From Oceanospirillaceae bacterium (GTDB lineage: Bacteria; Pseudomonadota; Gammaproteobacteria; Pseudomonadales; Balneatricaceae): a stretch of 64,000 nucleotides of DNA. The DNA lies in contig JABGSN010000015.1 in NCBI GenBank assembly GCA_018647765.1, forward strand, positions 30,130 through 94,129, in the 5' to 3' direction. Below, in pieces: positions 35,413 through 47,569 of this stretch (position 1 is its first letter; each line of letters starts with the position of its first letter). The notes beneath the pieces were generated by a model. That model searched no databases, was not told the origin of the DNA, and was given only the letters and a program-made list of their open reading frames with translations. The position numbers and the translations under genes were made by a program.

Positions 35413-36615
35413 ATGGGCCGCCTATTTAACAAACACATCATCGTAGCCATTAGTGGAGGCATCGCTGCCTATAAAAGCGCCGAGCTGGTGCGTTTGCTAA
35501 AAAAATCCGGCGCTCAAGTGCAGGTCGTCATGACCTCTGGCGCCACTGAATTCATCACCCCACTGACCCTACAAGCTTTGTCGGGTAATGCCGTACATCA
35601 ACACTTACTTAACCCCGAAGCAGAAGCCGGCATGGGCCACATCCAGCTCGCGCGCTGGGCCGACGCATTGCTCATCGCCCCCACCACGGCCAACGTGATG
35701 GCGCGCTTAGCCCAAGGCCAAGCCGACGACCTATTAACTACCTTGTGCTTAGCCACCCAAGCTCCGGTGTTACTCGCCCCTGCCATGAACCAAGCCATGT
35801 GGACTGATTCAGCCACCCAAGCTAACCTGCAAATATTAGCCCAACGGGGTTACCAAGTTTGCGGCCCCGCAGAGGGTGAACAGGCCTGCGGCGATGTCGG
35901 TGCAGGGCGCATGCTAGAACCTAGCCAACTGCTGCATGCCTTGGACAAGCAATTTGAGCAAGGACTCCTGAACGGAAAAAAAGTCGTCATTACTGCAGGC
36001 CCAACCCGCGAAGCCATTGATCCAGTGCGCTACATCAGCAACCACAGCTCCGGGAAAATGGGCTATGCTTTAGCCGCTGCAGCGCGCGATCAAGGTGCCC
36101 AGGTGATTTTAATCTCTGGCCCCACGCATATTGCGGTACCCACAGACGTGACACTTGTGGCCGTTGAAAGCGCACAACAAATGCTTGCAGCCAGCCTTGA
36201 AGCATGCCTTGGCGCAGACTATTTTATTGCCAGTGCAGCGGTGTCCGACTACCGACCAGCGCAGGCCGCCGAGCAAAAACTCAAGAAATACAATGCTGAT
36301 CATGGTCTAAACATAGCGCTGATCCAAAACCCAGATATTCTCGCCACCATGGCTCAAACATTCCCCAACACCACTCATATTGGTTTTGCTGCCGAAACCC
36401 AACAGCTCATTACACATGCCCAAACCAAGCTTAAGGCCAAGGCCGTGCAAATGATAATTGCTAACGACGTTTCTGACCCAAGCATCGGCTTTAATAGCGA
36501 CGATAACCGCGTTAGTTTAGTCACCGCAGATGGTGTCGACGAATTACCCCTTTTATCTAAGCCTGCGCTGGCACGCCGCTTGATTGACGCCATATGCAAA
36601 CTTAGCCCCCATTAA
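35413..36615 (+). CDS. coaBC: Bifunctional phosphopantothenoylcysteine decarboxylase / phosphopantothenate-cysteine ligase
   Basis: VAISGGIAAYKSAELVRLLKKSGAQVQVVMTSGATEFI, APAMNQAMW, VVITAGPTREAIDPVRYISNHSSGKMGYALA. Confidence 0.98.
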   Translation: MGRLFNKHIIVAISGGIAAYKSAELVRLLKKSGAQVQVVMTSGATEFITPLTLQALSGNAVHQHLLNPEAEAGMGHIQLARWADALLIAPTTANVMARLAQGQADDLLTTLCLATQAPVLLAPAMNQAMWTDSATQANLQILAQRGYQVCGPAEGEQACGDVGAGRMLEPSQLLHALDKQFEQGLLNGKKVVITAGPTREAIDPVRYISNHSSGKMGYALAAAARDQGAQVILISGPTHIAVPTDVTLVAVESAQQMLAASLEACLGADYFIASAAVSDYRPAQAAEQKLKKYNADHGLNIALIQNPDILATMAQTFPNTTHIGFAAETQQLITHAQTKLKAKAVQMIIANDVSDPSIGFNSDDNRVSLVTADGVDELPLLSKPALARRLIDAICKLSPH

Positions 36616-36639
36616 TTCCATTGTTCAAGGCCTTTCATC

Positions 36640-37104
36640 ATGACCCAACGCCCTCAACTCGCCGTTAAAATACTCGACCCTCGTTTAGGTCAGGACATAC
36701 CCTTGCCAACCTATGCAACACAAGGTTCCGCTGGCATGGATTTACGCGCTTGTATCGACGCACCCATTACCCTCAAGCCTGGTCAAACCGAACTAATTCC
36801 CACCGGCATGGCCATTCATATTGAAGACCCAAGCCTCTGCGCGATGCTGTTGCCTCGCTCAGGCTTGGGCCATAAACACGGCGTCGTATTGGGCAACCTA
36901 GTGGGCCTTATCGATTCGGATTACCAAGGCCAACTCATGGTATCCTGTTGGAATCGAGGTGACACCACTTTTGTTATCGAACCGGCTGAGCGCATCGCCC
37001 AGATGATTCTAGTGCCTGTGGTACAAGCCAATTTGACCATCGTAGAAGACTTTGACGCCAGCATTCGTGGCACCGGCGGCTTTGGCCACTCGGGTCGTCA
37101 GTAA
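36640..37104 (+). CDS. dut: dUTPase
   Basis: [50 protein letters not shown]. Confidence 0.98.
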   Translation: MTQRPQLAVKILDPRLGQDIPLPTYATQGSAGMDLRACIDAPITLKPGQTELIPTGMAIHIEDPSLCAMLLPRSGLGHKHGVVLGNLVGLIDSDYQGQLMVSCWNRGDTTFVIEPAERIAQMILVPVVQANLTIVEDFDASIRGTGGFGHSGRQ

Positions 37105-37127
37105 ATTTAACTCAGGAGATTACCCGC

Positions 37128-39427
<2,300 letters not shown>

Positions 39428-39451
39428 CAACAAAGAACAACTAATCGCCTT

Positions 39452-40036
39452 ATGACTCAAGCTAAAACGTCCCGCAAAGAACAAATTCTTCATGCCCTTA
39501 TGATGATGCTAGAAGACCGTACTAGCCGCATCACCACGGCCGCACTTGCCAAACAGGTGGGTGTTTCAGAAGCGGCCTTGTACCGCCATTTTGCCAGTAA
39601 GGCGCAAATGTTTGATGCCTTGATTGAATTTATTGAAGACACTATTTTTAGTCGCACCAAGCTGATTCAGCAACAGGATCTTAGCGCCCTTGCTCAGTGC
39701 CAACAGATTATCACTTTGCTGCTCACCTTCGTTGAACGCAACCCTGGTATTAGTCGCATTCTTACGGGCGAGGCTATTGTGGGAGAAAAAGAGCGCTTGG
39801 CCACTAACGTCAGTCAGATGTTTGATAAGCTCGAAGCTCAACTAAAACAAATTCTACGTGAAGCTGAAATGCGTGAAGGGCTGCGCACGCAAGACACTCC
39901 CACGGTCACGGCCAGTATGATTATGGCGTTAGCAGAAGGGCGCATTCGTCAGTTTAGCCGCACCGATTTTCGCCACCCGCCAACGCAGGACTGGGCCAGC
40001 CAGTGGTCCATACTGAGCCCTAGCTTAATGCGCTAG
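39452..40036 (+). CDS. slmA: Nucleoid occlusion factor SlmA (TetR family)
   Basis: [56 protein letters not shown]; dut-algC-argB-slmA-pyrE order. Confidence 0.96.
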   Translation: MTQAKTSRKEQILHALMMMLEDRTSRITTAALAKQVGVSEAALYRHFASKAQMFDALIEFIEDTIFSRTKLIQQQDLSALAQCQQIITLLLTFVERNPGISRILTGEAIVGEKERLATNVSQMFDKLEAQLKQILREAEMREGLRTQDTPTVTASMIMALAEGRIRQFSRTDFRHPPTQDWASQWSILSPSLMR

Positions 40037-40689
40037 CCCGCAGGCCCAGACACACCATAATTGCTACGGTAGGCCAGCATCGCGTCGATGTGCTGCTGGT
40101 GACCACCTTGCTCTTGTAGGTATTCAAGAATGTTGTCAAAGTCGATGATGCTCACCACCTGCATATTGTAATCCCGCTCCACCTCTTGAATGGCCGACAA
40201 TTCACCTTGGCCACGCTCCATGCGGTTGATGGCAATTAACGTGGCCGTTGGCGTGGCCTGATGAGCCTCAATAATGGCCATCACTTCGCGAATAGCTGTG
40301 CCTGCAGTAATCACATCGTCAACAATGGCCACTCGTCCGGCTAATTCAGCACCCACAATAGAGCCCCCTTCGCCGTGTGCTTTAGCTTCCTTACGGTTAA
40401 AGGCATAGGGCATGTCAATTCCATGCTGCTCACTCAAGGCCACCGCCATGGTGGTAGCTAAGGGAATGCCTTTATAGGCAGGTCCTAAGATGACATCGCA
40501 CTCGATGCCAGAATCAACCAATGCCTGGGCAAAATACTGACCTAACTTGGCCAACGCAGAACCGGTGTTAAACAGTCCAAAATTAAAATAATAAGGGCTT
40601 GTACGGCCAGACTTTAAAGTGAATTCCCCAAACCGTAACACTTGGCGGTCGATAGCAAAATCAATAAATTCACGCTGGTAGTCTTTCAT
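40033..40689 (-). CDS. pyrE: Orotate phosphoribosyltransferase
   Basis: [58 protein letters not shown]. Start at 40689 preferred over track start. Confidence 0.97.
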   Translation of the reverse strand: MKDYQREFIDFAIDRQVLRFGEFTLKSGRTSPYYFNFGLFNTGSALAKLGQYFAQALVDSGIECDVILGPAYKGIPLATTMAVALSEQHGIDMPYAFNRKEAKAHGEGGSIVGAELAGRVAIVDDVITAGTAIREVMAIIEAHQATPTATLIAINRMERGQGELSAIQEVERDYNMQVVSIIDFDNILEYLQEQGGHQQHIDAMLAYRSNYGVSGPAG

Positions 40690-40932
40690 ATAATCCTCAT
40701 TATTTACAGGCAGGCAGCCACATTTCAACTGCGCGCATTATACACTTTTCGGGGCCTCCTTAGGCACTAAATTGGCCGCGTAAATAAAAGTAAATAGCGT
40801 TAATCTGCAACCAGCGTGGTGTGCCCCACCGCTGAGTCCGTGATACAATCAGTGCTAAATAATAATTACACTCAAAATGCGTGATGACGACTTCACTTAA
40901 GCCCCATCAACGCCAGCGATTAGACCATACCC

Positions 40933-41706
40933 ATGCGCATTATTACTTTAAATGTCGAAGGCATACGCCAAGCGGCCAAACGCGGACTCTTTACCTGGAT
41001 GGTGGAGCAAGACGCCGATGTGGTCTGCCTGCAAGATATCCGTGAAAAAGACTACCAGCTAGACGACCCCTTGTTCCATCCTGCGGGCTGGCACGCCTAT
41101 TTTTTTGACGCCTTTGAAGACGGCTATAGTGGTACAGCGATATACAGCCGCCACCAGCCTAAAGCCATTATGACCGGCCTTGGTTTCCCGGGTTGTGACT
41201 TTGAAGGGCGCTTTATTCAAGCTGATTTTGACAAAGTCAGCATCGCATCCTTGTCGGTGCCGAAAGGCCTTGGTGATGACGACAAGCAAGACGCCAAAAA
41301 CGAATTTATGGACCAATTCAGCAACCACTTACGCAAAACTTTACGTAAGCGCCGCGACTTTATATTTTGCGGTACGCTGCACACCGCCCATAAACCGGCT
41401 GACCTCTCTGGCTGGTACGTTAACCAGAAGAACTCTGGTTTCTTACCCGAAGAACGTGAAGTGTTGGATGAAATATTCTATCAAATGGAATTTTGCGATG
41501 CCTTTCGCCAAGTTAACCAAAACGAACGTCAGTTTACTTGGTGGCCCGACTACAACCGCGCCTTTAAACTTAACGAAGGTGCGCGCATAGACTATCAAAT
41601 CACCACCCCAAACTTGCGCCGTAGCGTGCGTAATGCCCGCATTTACCGCGAGCAACGCTTTTCTGACCATGCGCCATTGATCATTGACTACAATTGCGAC
41701 CTTTAG
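40933..41706 (+). CDS. crc: Crc-like protein (ExoIII/EEP fold, altered catalytic motifs)
   Basis: MRIITLNVEGIRQAAKRGLFTWMVEQDADVVCLQDIREKDYQLDDPLFHPAGW..., LGFPGCDFEGRFIQADFDKVSIASL; divergent from pyrE as in Pseudomonas. Confidence 0.85.
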   Translation: MRIITLNVEGIRQAAKRGLFTWMVEQDADVVCLQDIREKDYQLDDPLFHPAGWHAYFFDAFEDGYSGTAIYSRHQPKAIMTGLGFPGCDFEGRFIQADFDKVSIASLSVPKGLGDDDKQDAKNEFMDQFSNHLRKTLRKRRDFIFCGTLHTAHKPADLSGWYVNQKNSGFLPEEREVLDEIFYQMEFCDAFRQVNQNERQFTWWPDYNRAFKLNEGARIDYQITTPNLRRSVRNARIYREQRFSDHAPLIIDYNCDL

Positions 41707-41744
41707 GCCGCTAGCCCCACAAAATGGCGCAAGTCAGTGGCTAA

Positions 41745-42515
41745 CTATTCGGCCAGCGCCGCGTTTTGTAGCTCGGTAATTTCCGCTATACCTTGGCGGG
41801 CCAGCGCCAACATAGCCGCCATTTGCTCTTCGGTGTAGGGTGCGCCCTCAGCCGTGCCTTGAACTTCAATAAAACCGCCGTCTGCAGTCATGACCACATT
41901 CATATCGGTTTCGGCTTTAGAGTCTTCCGCGTAATCTAAATCCAATACCGCCACATCCTTATAGATGCCGACAGAAATAGCCGCAATTTGACGTTTTAGT
42001 GGATTGCCTTTCATGGCGCCGTGTTTATCTTTCTTTAACACATTAATGGCATCCACCATGGCAATGTATGCCCCAGTGATAGAGGCGGTACGAGTGCCGC
42101 CATCTGCCTGCAAAACATCGCAGTCCAAAGTAATGGTGTTTTCACCCAACTTAACCAAGTTCAACGACGCTCGCAACGAGCGACCAATTAAACGCTGGAT
42201 TTCTAACGTTCGTCCACCCTGCTTACCGCGAGCTGCTTCGCGGCCGTTACGTGAATGAGTGGACCGCGGCAACATACCGTATTCTGCGGTGACCCAACCG
42301 CTGCCAGAACCCCTTAAAAAACGTGGCACACCACGTTCCACGGTCGCAGTACACAACACCTTGGTATCGCCAAACTCGATTAACACCGAGCCTTCGGCAT
42401 GCTTGGTGAAACCGCGGGTAATCTTAATGTCGCGTAGCTGATCAGTTGCACGGCCACTTGGGCGTTTAAAATCAAGTTTGAGGTCTTTAAGCTGATCGGT
42501 AAGTGTGGATGTCAT
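41745..42515 (-). CDS. rph: Ribonuclease PH
   Basis: [99 protein letters not shown]; start at MTSTLTDQ (42515). Confidence 0.98.
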   Translation of the reverse strand: MTSTLTDQLKDLKLDFKRPSGRATDQLRDIKITRGFTKHAEGSVLIEFGDTKVLCTATVERGVPRFLRGSGSGWVTAEYGMLPRSTHSRNGREAARGKQGGRTLEIQRLIGRSLRASLNLVKLGENTITLDCDVLQADGGTRTASITGAYIAMVDAINVLKKDKHGAMKGNPLKRQIAAISVGIYKDVAVLDLDYAEDSKAETDMNVVMTADGGFIEVQGTAEGAPYTEEQMAAMLALARQGIAEITELQNAALAE

Positions 42516-42805
42516 GGGGAGCCTTAATTCATTAATGGATAACGTCTGTAGCGGTGCAAAAATACAAGACAAACTAACCCTCTCGTTTCTAGTGGCACCG
42601 CAGATAAGCCCTATTTTAAATGAGTTGAACACAGATGACACCTAGCATGACCGCTTTTGCACACCACAGGCGCTCTTGACACCAGCGTACCAAGCGATAA
42701 AGTTCGATGCGTTAGCCTGCATGCTTGTAACCCCACTGATGCTTGATCAATTTTTGTAACCTCGGGTCCGTCATCCGCAGCCAATTAAGGCTGACATGAT
42801 ACCTG

Positions 42806-42840
42806 TTGACAAACTACAGCCCTAAGTTAACAATGTTAAC
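42806..42840 (+). promoter_or_regulatory. Predicted promoter (TTGACA-17-AACAAT) overlapped by palindromic candidate MarR operator GTTAACAATGTTAAC
   Basis: TTGACA at 42806-42811, 17-nt spacer, AACAAT at 42829-42834; near-perfect inverted repeat GTTAACaatGTTAAC at 42826-42840, 36 bp upstream of the marR start. Confidence 0.5.
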
Positions 42841-42876
42841 CATTAACACAGCCAACTATTAGCGATACTCAAACTT

Positions 42877-43320
42877 ATGCCCTACGACTTACACCAGCGC
42901 CTCGGCTATAAACTCGCCCTTGCGGCCCAAGTAAATAACCAGACCATGATCACCCTTCTGGCAGACATTGGCCTCACTCGGCAAAGCTGGTGTGTGCTGG
43001 TTGCCGTTGAGGCCCAAGGCATCAGCCAACCCTCGGCCATCGCCGATTACGTCGGTATAAAACGTGCTGCAGTGTCGCGCAGCCTCAAAGACATGTCCCT
43101 CAAAGGTTTGCTGGAACGCCAACATGGCCAGCACAGTCGACAAACCATAAACGTGAGTTTGACTCCGGAAGGTAAGCGACTACTTGCGCTTTCAATGCCC
43201 ATGACAGAGGCCTCTGCAGCACACCTCAACCAACAGCTCAGCGGCCATGAACAAACCCAGTTGATGCGCTTATTAGATAAAATTTTGTCTGCACCCCACG
43301 CACCTGCTGCTCGCATTTAA
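42877..43320 (+). CDS. MarR-family transcriptional regulator
   Basis: wHTH: ISQPSAIADYVGIKRAAVSRSLKDMSLKGLLERQHGQHSRQTINVSLTPEGKRLL. Confidence 0.92.
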   Translation: MPYDLHQRLGYKLALAAQVNNQTMITLLADIGLTRQSWCVLVAVEAQGISQPSAIADYVGIKRAAVSRSLKDMSLKGLLERQHGQHSRQTINVSLTPEGKRLLALSMPMTEASAAHLNQQLSGHEQTQLMRLLDKILSAPHAPAARI

Positions 43321-43356
43321 CCTGTTTGCAAAACGCCTGACCCCGGAACCGACCCC

Positions 43357-46300
43357 ATGACTAAGCTATTCTCCTATCAAAATCGCCCGATGCACATGGG
43401 GCCTTATGCCCTCGAGAAGCTCAAATACACCAAACAACTACCCAACTATACAACCTTGCCCAGTATGGCTCCTTTGGCGTTTATTAAGCCCGCAGCACCC
43501 TTATCTATCGTCAACGCCATGGCTGAGTATCAAGCCATGATGGACGTCATTCGCGATGGTGTCGTCAAAAAGCAAGTCGCAAGCATTCCTGAATCCCCTA
43601 ATGAGCGCAGCCAGCACCTTAAATCCTTTGGCTATTTCTGCGATGCATCAATGATGGGCACCTGCGCCATTCCCGACTCAGCGTGGCTTGATCAGCCTTA
43701 TGCCAACCCAAGTGTCGACCGCCTAAGCCACGCCTTAGCCACCAAACAAATTTCTAGCCTCGCCTCTGGCATCGACGTAGTCATGGCCATGTTACGCGAA
43801 GCGATGCAGGCACCAGTTACAGACTGCCTCCACCATAGTCATGCCTTGGTATTTTTATACGAATACACCCGCGACGCCAAAACCAACGAACCTGGAACCG
43901 ACTGGTTGCAAGATGCACAGGCTCAAAGGGCCGCTCTAAGAGCCTCAGAAAGCGCCTCCGTTTTGTCGGCTTATATTCGCTCCTTGGGTTTTAGCGCACG
44001 AGCACACTCAGCTTCGGCGGCCGAAGTCGACTTACAACACTTAGCCGTAGCCGCAGGCCTTTGCAGTATTGATGGCGACACCATTAACAATCCTTACCTA
44101 GGGTCACGTTTTGGGCTTGCCGTAGTAACCACGGACCTTGAGCTTGCCTCAAACGACTATCTTCTGGCTGGGCAAACGCCTCCCCTAAGTAGCTACTTGC
44201 GGCCGTCCCATGACCGCATCCGCAAACCGGCACAAGCCTACAAACAGCGCCGCTTTGTCGATGGCGCAATGCCCTTTGAAAGCATCAAACGGGCTGATCA
44301 ACCCACCACCTACATCGATCAAGCCAACGTACAGCGCGTGCCCAAACGGGCTGATTTATTTGCCCGTTCATTATTTGGTGACATGGGCCCTAAAGTTCAA
44401 AATGCAGCGCGCAATGGTAATTATGTGCGTAAATCTGCCTCAGCTTTTGCCTTTCGCCAAGCCTTGGGGGCGTTTACTTTGTTACAGGATGGTGGCAAAG
44501 CGCCCACAGTAGACCCGAGCGTTGGCGACGCGCAACGCAACGCCGACAATATAAAGGCCACCGCCTATTGGTTAGGCTGCGATGCCGTAGGCATATCCGA
44601 CTGTCCAGATTGGGTTTATTACAGCCACAATGCGGCTGGCGAAGCCATCGTACCCTACCATAACCAAGCCATTTCCATTGTCATCGACCAAGGCCATGAA
44701 ACCATGGAAGGCGCTAGTGGTGATGATTGGATTTCTTGTGCCCAGTCTATGCGCGCCTATCTGCGCTTTTCCTTGCTCGGCGGTGTGTTGGCACAGCAAA
44801 TTCGCAACCTCGGTTACAGCGCCAACGTGCATACGGTCATGGGCTCAGAGGTGGTTCAACCGCCGCTGACCCTGCTGTCAGGATTGGGGGAAGTCAGCCG
44901 CATCGGCGAAGTCATCCTCAACCCCTTTTTAGGCCCTCGATTAAAGTCCGGCACCGTCACCACTAATATGCCCATGACCCACGACAAACCGATCGATTTT
45001 GGCTTACAAAAATTTTGTGAAAGCTGCAACAAATGCGCCCGCGAGTGCCCTTCCGGTGCCATCACTTCAGGCCCAAAACTGATGTTTAATGGCTATGAAA
45101 TATGGAAGTCCGACAGCCAAAAATGTACCACTTATCGCCTCACTACCGAAGGCGGTGCTATGTGTGGTCGTTGCATGAAAACCTGCCCATGGAATTTAGA
45201 GGGATTGTTTAAGGAATTGCCCTTCCGTTGGGCCGCAAGCCACCTACCACGCGCCGCTAAAACCCTTGCCAAACTTGATGATGTACTGGGTAATGGCAGC
45301 ATAAACCCTGTTAAAAAATGGTGGTGGGATCTGGAAATGGTCAAAGACGGCCCTTATACCATTCCCTTACACAACGTTAATACCCGCGAGTTACAGCCCA
45401 AACTTGCCGTCCAGTTCCGTGACCAGACCTTGGCCGTGTACCCTGCCAATTTGTTACCACCACCTTACCCATTCCCCTACCCTATGGACCGCGAAGCCGC
45501 CATTGAGGCCTACCAAAACATGATCACAGCAAGCGAATACCGGCGCCGTCGGGCCGCCGGCATGCCACTTGAGCATGAGTACATTAACGGCGCCATGTCT
45601 GACGCGCCGATCGTGCAAGTACGACTTAGCAAAGCTGAAGCTATCAGCGAAAAAATAATGCAGTACGAGTTTACCAGCCTCGACGGCGGGCCGTTGCCAG
45701 CAGCCACTGCCGGGGGTCATATTAATGTGCTCATCGCGCCCGAATTTTTGCGCCAATATTCTTTGTCGTCAGATCCTGATGATAACAGCCACTATCAAAT
45801 TGCGGTGCTGCGTGAAGACCAAGGCAGAGGGGGATCGGCCTTGATGCAGCGTATTTTCACCAAGGGACGAAAGGTGTTTGTGTCCAGGCCCACTAACCAC
45901 TTTCCGGTCGCTGAGGGGGCCAGTAAAAGCTATCTTATGGGCGGCGGTATTGGCATCACGCCGATGATCGCCATGGCCCACCGCCTGCATACCCTGGGCG
46001 CCGATTTTGCCCTGCATTACTGTTGTTCTCGGGCTCAAGATGCCGGCTTTGAGGCCGAACTAACGCACATGCCGTGGGCCGACAAGGTACATTTACACTA
46101 CTCTGACCAAGGTACCCGCGCCGAGTTAGCAACACTGCTGGATTACCAAGCGCACGCCCATGTGTATACCTGTGGGCCAGAAAACTTTATGCATGCCGTA
46201 CTAGACACTGCCAAAAGCAATGGCTTTGCCGAAAATCAGCGCCATATGGAATACTTTTCAGCCCCGGACATACCCGCATCCAGTAACCATGACTTTACCT

Positions 46301-46554
46301 TAAAGCTAGCTCAGAGCCAGCAAGAGTTTCACATTCCGGCCACTAAGTCGGCCACTGAGGTACTCATTGAAGCAGGGGTTAACATTGAAGTTAAATGTGC
46401 CGATGGCATTTGCGGGGTGTGCAAATGCGCCATTGTTGCAGGCCAAGTGGAGCACCGTGATTTTGTGTTATCTAATCAACAGCGCCAAACACACATGATT
46501 CTATGCCAGTCGCGTGCGGCACAGCCCGACGGAATCTTAGAGGTAGATTTATAA
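43357..46554 (+). CDS. Self-sufficient reductive dehalogenase-type protein: duplicated RdhA cobalamin-type domains, 2x[4Fe-4S], fused FMN/NAD(P)H reductase and [2Fe-2S] ferredoxin domain
   Basis: 1065 aa; CESCNKCARECPSGAI and CGRCMKTCPWN; RdhA-type VLAQQIRNLGYSANVHTVMGSEVVQPPLTLLSGLGEVSRIGEVILNPFLGPRLKSGTVTT; C-terminal RQYSLSSDP, MGGGIGITPMIAM, CADGICGVCKCAIVAGQVEHRDFVLSNQQ. No Tat signal or TM seen. Architecture matches the catabolic BhbA/NpRdhA-type dehalogenases. Confidence 0.85.
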   Translation: MTKLFSYQNRPMHMGPYALEKLKYTKQLPNYTTLPSMAPLAFIKPAAPLSIVNAMAEYQAMMDVIRDGVVKKQVASIPESPNERSQHLKSFGYFCDASMMGTCAIPDSAWLDQPYANPSVDRLSHALATKQISSLASGIDVVMAMLREAMQAPVTDCLHHSHALVFLYEYTRDAKTNEPGTDWLQDAQAQRAALRASESASVLSAYIRSLGFSARAHSASAAEVDLQHLAVAAGLCSIDGDTINNPYLGSRFGLAVVTTDLELASNDYLLAGQTPPLSSYLRPSHDRIRKPAQAYKQRRFVDGAMPFESIKRADQPTTYIDQANVQRVPKRADLFARSLFGDMGPKVQNAARNGNYVRKSASAFAFRQALGAFTLLQDGGKAPTVDPSVGDAQRNADNIKATAYWLGCDAVGISDCPDWVYYSHNAAGEAIVPYHNQAISIVIDQGHETMEGASGDDWISCAQSMRAYLRFSLLGGVLAQQIRNLGYSANVHTVMGSEVVQPPLTLLSGLGEVSRIGEVILNPFLGPRLKSGTVTTNMPMTHDKPIDFGLQKFCESCNKCARECPSGAITSGPKLMFNGYEIWKSDSQKCTTYRLTTEGGAMCGRCMKTCPWNLEGLFKELPFRWAASHLPRAAKTLAKLDDVLGNGSINPVKKWWWDLEMVKDGPYTIPLHNVNTRELQPKLAVQFRDQTLAVYPANLLPPPYPFPYPMDREAAIEAYQNMITASEYRRRRAAGMPLEHEYINGAMSDAPIVQVRLSKAEAISEKIMQYEFTSLDGGPLPAATAGGHINVLIAPEFLRQYSLSSDPDDNSHYQIAVLREDQGRGGSALMQRIFTKGRKVFVSRPTNHFPVAEGASKSYLMGGGIGITPMIAMAHRLHTLGADFALHYCCSRAQDAGFEAELTHMPWADKVHLHYSDQGTRAELATLLDYQAHAHVYTCGPENFMHAVLDTAKSNGFAENQRHMEYFSAPDIPASSNHDFTLKLAQSQQEFHIPATKSATEVLIEAGVNIEVKCADGICGVCKCAIVAGQVEHRDFVLSNQQRQTHMILCQSRAAQPDGILEVDL

Positions 46555-46561
46555 CTAGGGG

Positions 46562-47569
46562 TTATACCTCAAACTGCTCGGTAGTGACCGTAGCCTGCGC
46601 TTTTTCGCTGTAACGCTGGCCAGTCACTGTATGCTGGTTGATCAAGGCATCAAGTTCGACTGCGATCTGGCGCTCAAGAATCACCTCATTAGCGCCTATA
46701 TTTTCTTGCAAATGGTCCAAGCTCTGAGTGCCCGGTATAGCAATAATATGCTCCGACTGAGCTACCACCCAGGCCAAGGCTAACTGCGCTGGCGTACACC
46801 CCTGACGCTCAGCCAAGCGCACATACTCAGGCAGCAAGGCTAGATTGGCTGCATAGTTAGCGGGGTCAAAGCGCGGCATAGACTGACGCAAATCATCCGC
46901 AGCTAGCAACGACGTGTCATGCAACTTATTGCTCAAAAAAGCGCGCGCAAGAGGGCTGAAGGCAATGAAGGCAGCGCCAATGTCTTGGCTCGCTTGTAAC
47001 ACAGCAAGCTCCGGATTGCGTGTCCACAAGGAATACTCCGATTGAACCGCACTAATAGGGTGCTCTGCATGGGCTTTGCGCAAGTCCTCTGCACCGATTT
47101 CTGACACCCCCACGGCCCCAATTTTACCTTCGCGCTGCAAATCGCTTAAGGCGCCAATACTCTCTTCAATAGGCACCTTAAAGTCGCGCCGGTGCAGGTA
47201 GTAAAGGTCGATATGATCCGTTTGCAAGCGTTGCAAACTGGCTTCACAGGTTTGCCGTAGATGCTCTGGGCGGCCATTAACACTGGGCTGACTATCTGGG
47301 GTTTGACCAATGCCGCACTTACTGGCCAAGAAAAACTCCTGCCGCCGCTTACCAATGTGTTTGCCAATCATGGTTTCATTATGGCCATAACCGTACACCG
47401 CAGCGGTATCGAGCATGGTATAACCCAAGTCCAGTGCTGAATTCAAAAACTTGCCTGCGTCTTTGTCATTGGCTACGTTGCCGTAGCCGTGAGATAAGCT
47501 CATGCAGCCTAAGCTGACAGCTGATACCCGTTTTTGGCCCAGCTTACGCGTGTTATTTAATTCATTCAT
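46562..47569 (-). CDS. Aldo/keto reductase
   Basis: MNELNNTRKLGQKRVSAVSLGCMSLSHGYG, LDTAAVYGYGHNETMIGKHI, ALAWVVAQSEHIIAIPGTQSLDHLQENIGANEV. Confidence 0.93.
   Translation of the reverse strand: MNELNNTRKLGQKRVSAVSLGCMSLSHGYGNVANDKDAGKFLNSALDLGYTMLDTAAVYGYGHNETMIGKHIGKRRQEFFLASKCGIGQTPDSQPSVNGRPEHLRQTCEASLQRLQTDHIDLYYLHRRDFKVPIEESIGALSDLQREGKIGAVGVSEIGAEDLRKAHAEHPISAVQSEYSLWTRNPELAVLQASQDIGAAFIAFSPLARAFLSNKLHDTSLLAADDLRQSMPRFDPANYAANLALLPEYVRLAERQGCTPAQLALAWVVAQSEHIIAIPGTQSLDHLQENIGANEVILERQIAVELDALINQHTVTGQRYSEKAQATVTTEQFEV

Noticed and set aside
41180-41590. 136-aa plus-strand ORF inside crc
   Set aside because: Alternate-frame ORF fully inside the crc-like gene; low-complexity S/T/N/P composition typical of frame-shifted translation.
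42780-43356. Cobalamin riboswitch upstream of the dehalogenase
   Set aside because: The leader is too short and no B12-box-like conserved sequence was recognised.
44210-44966. Overlapping ORFs (44210, 44630, 44727 plus; 44572 minus) in the dehalogenase gene
   Set aside because: Shadow ORFs in alternate frames of a long coding region; no domain-like sequence.
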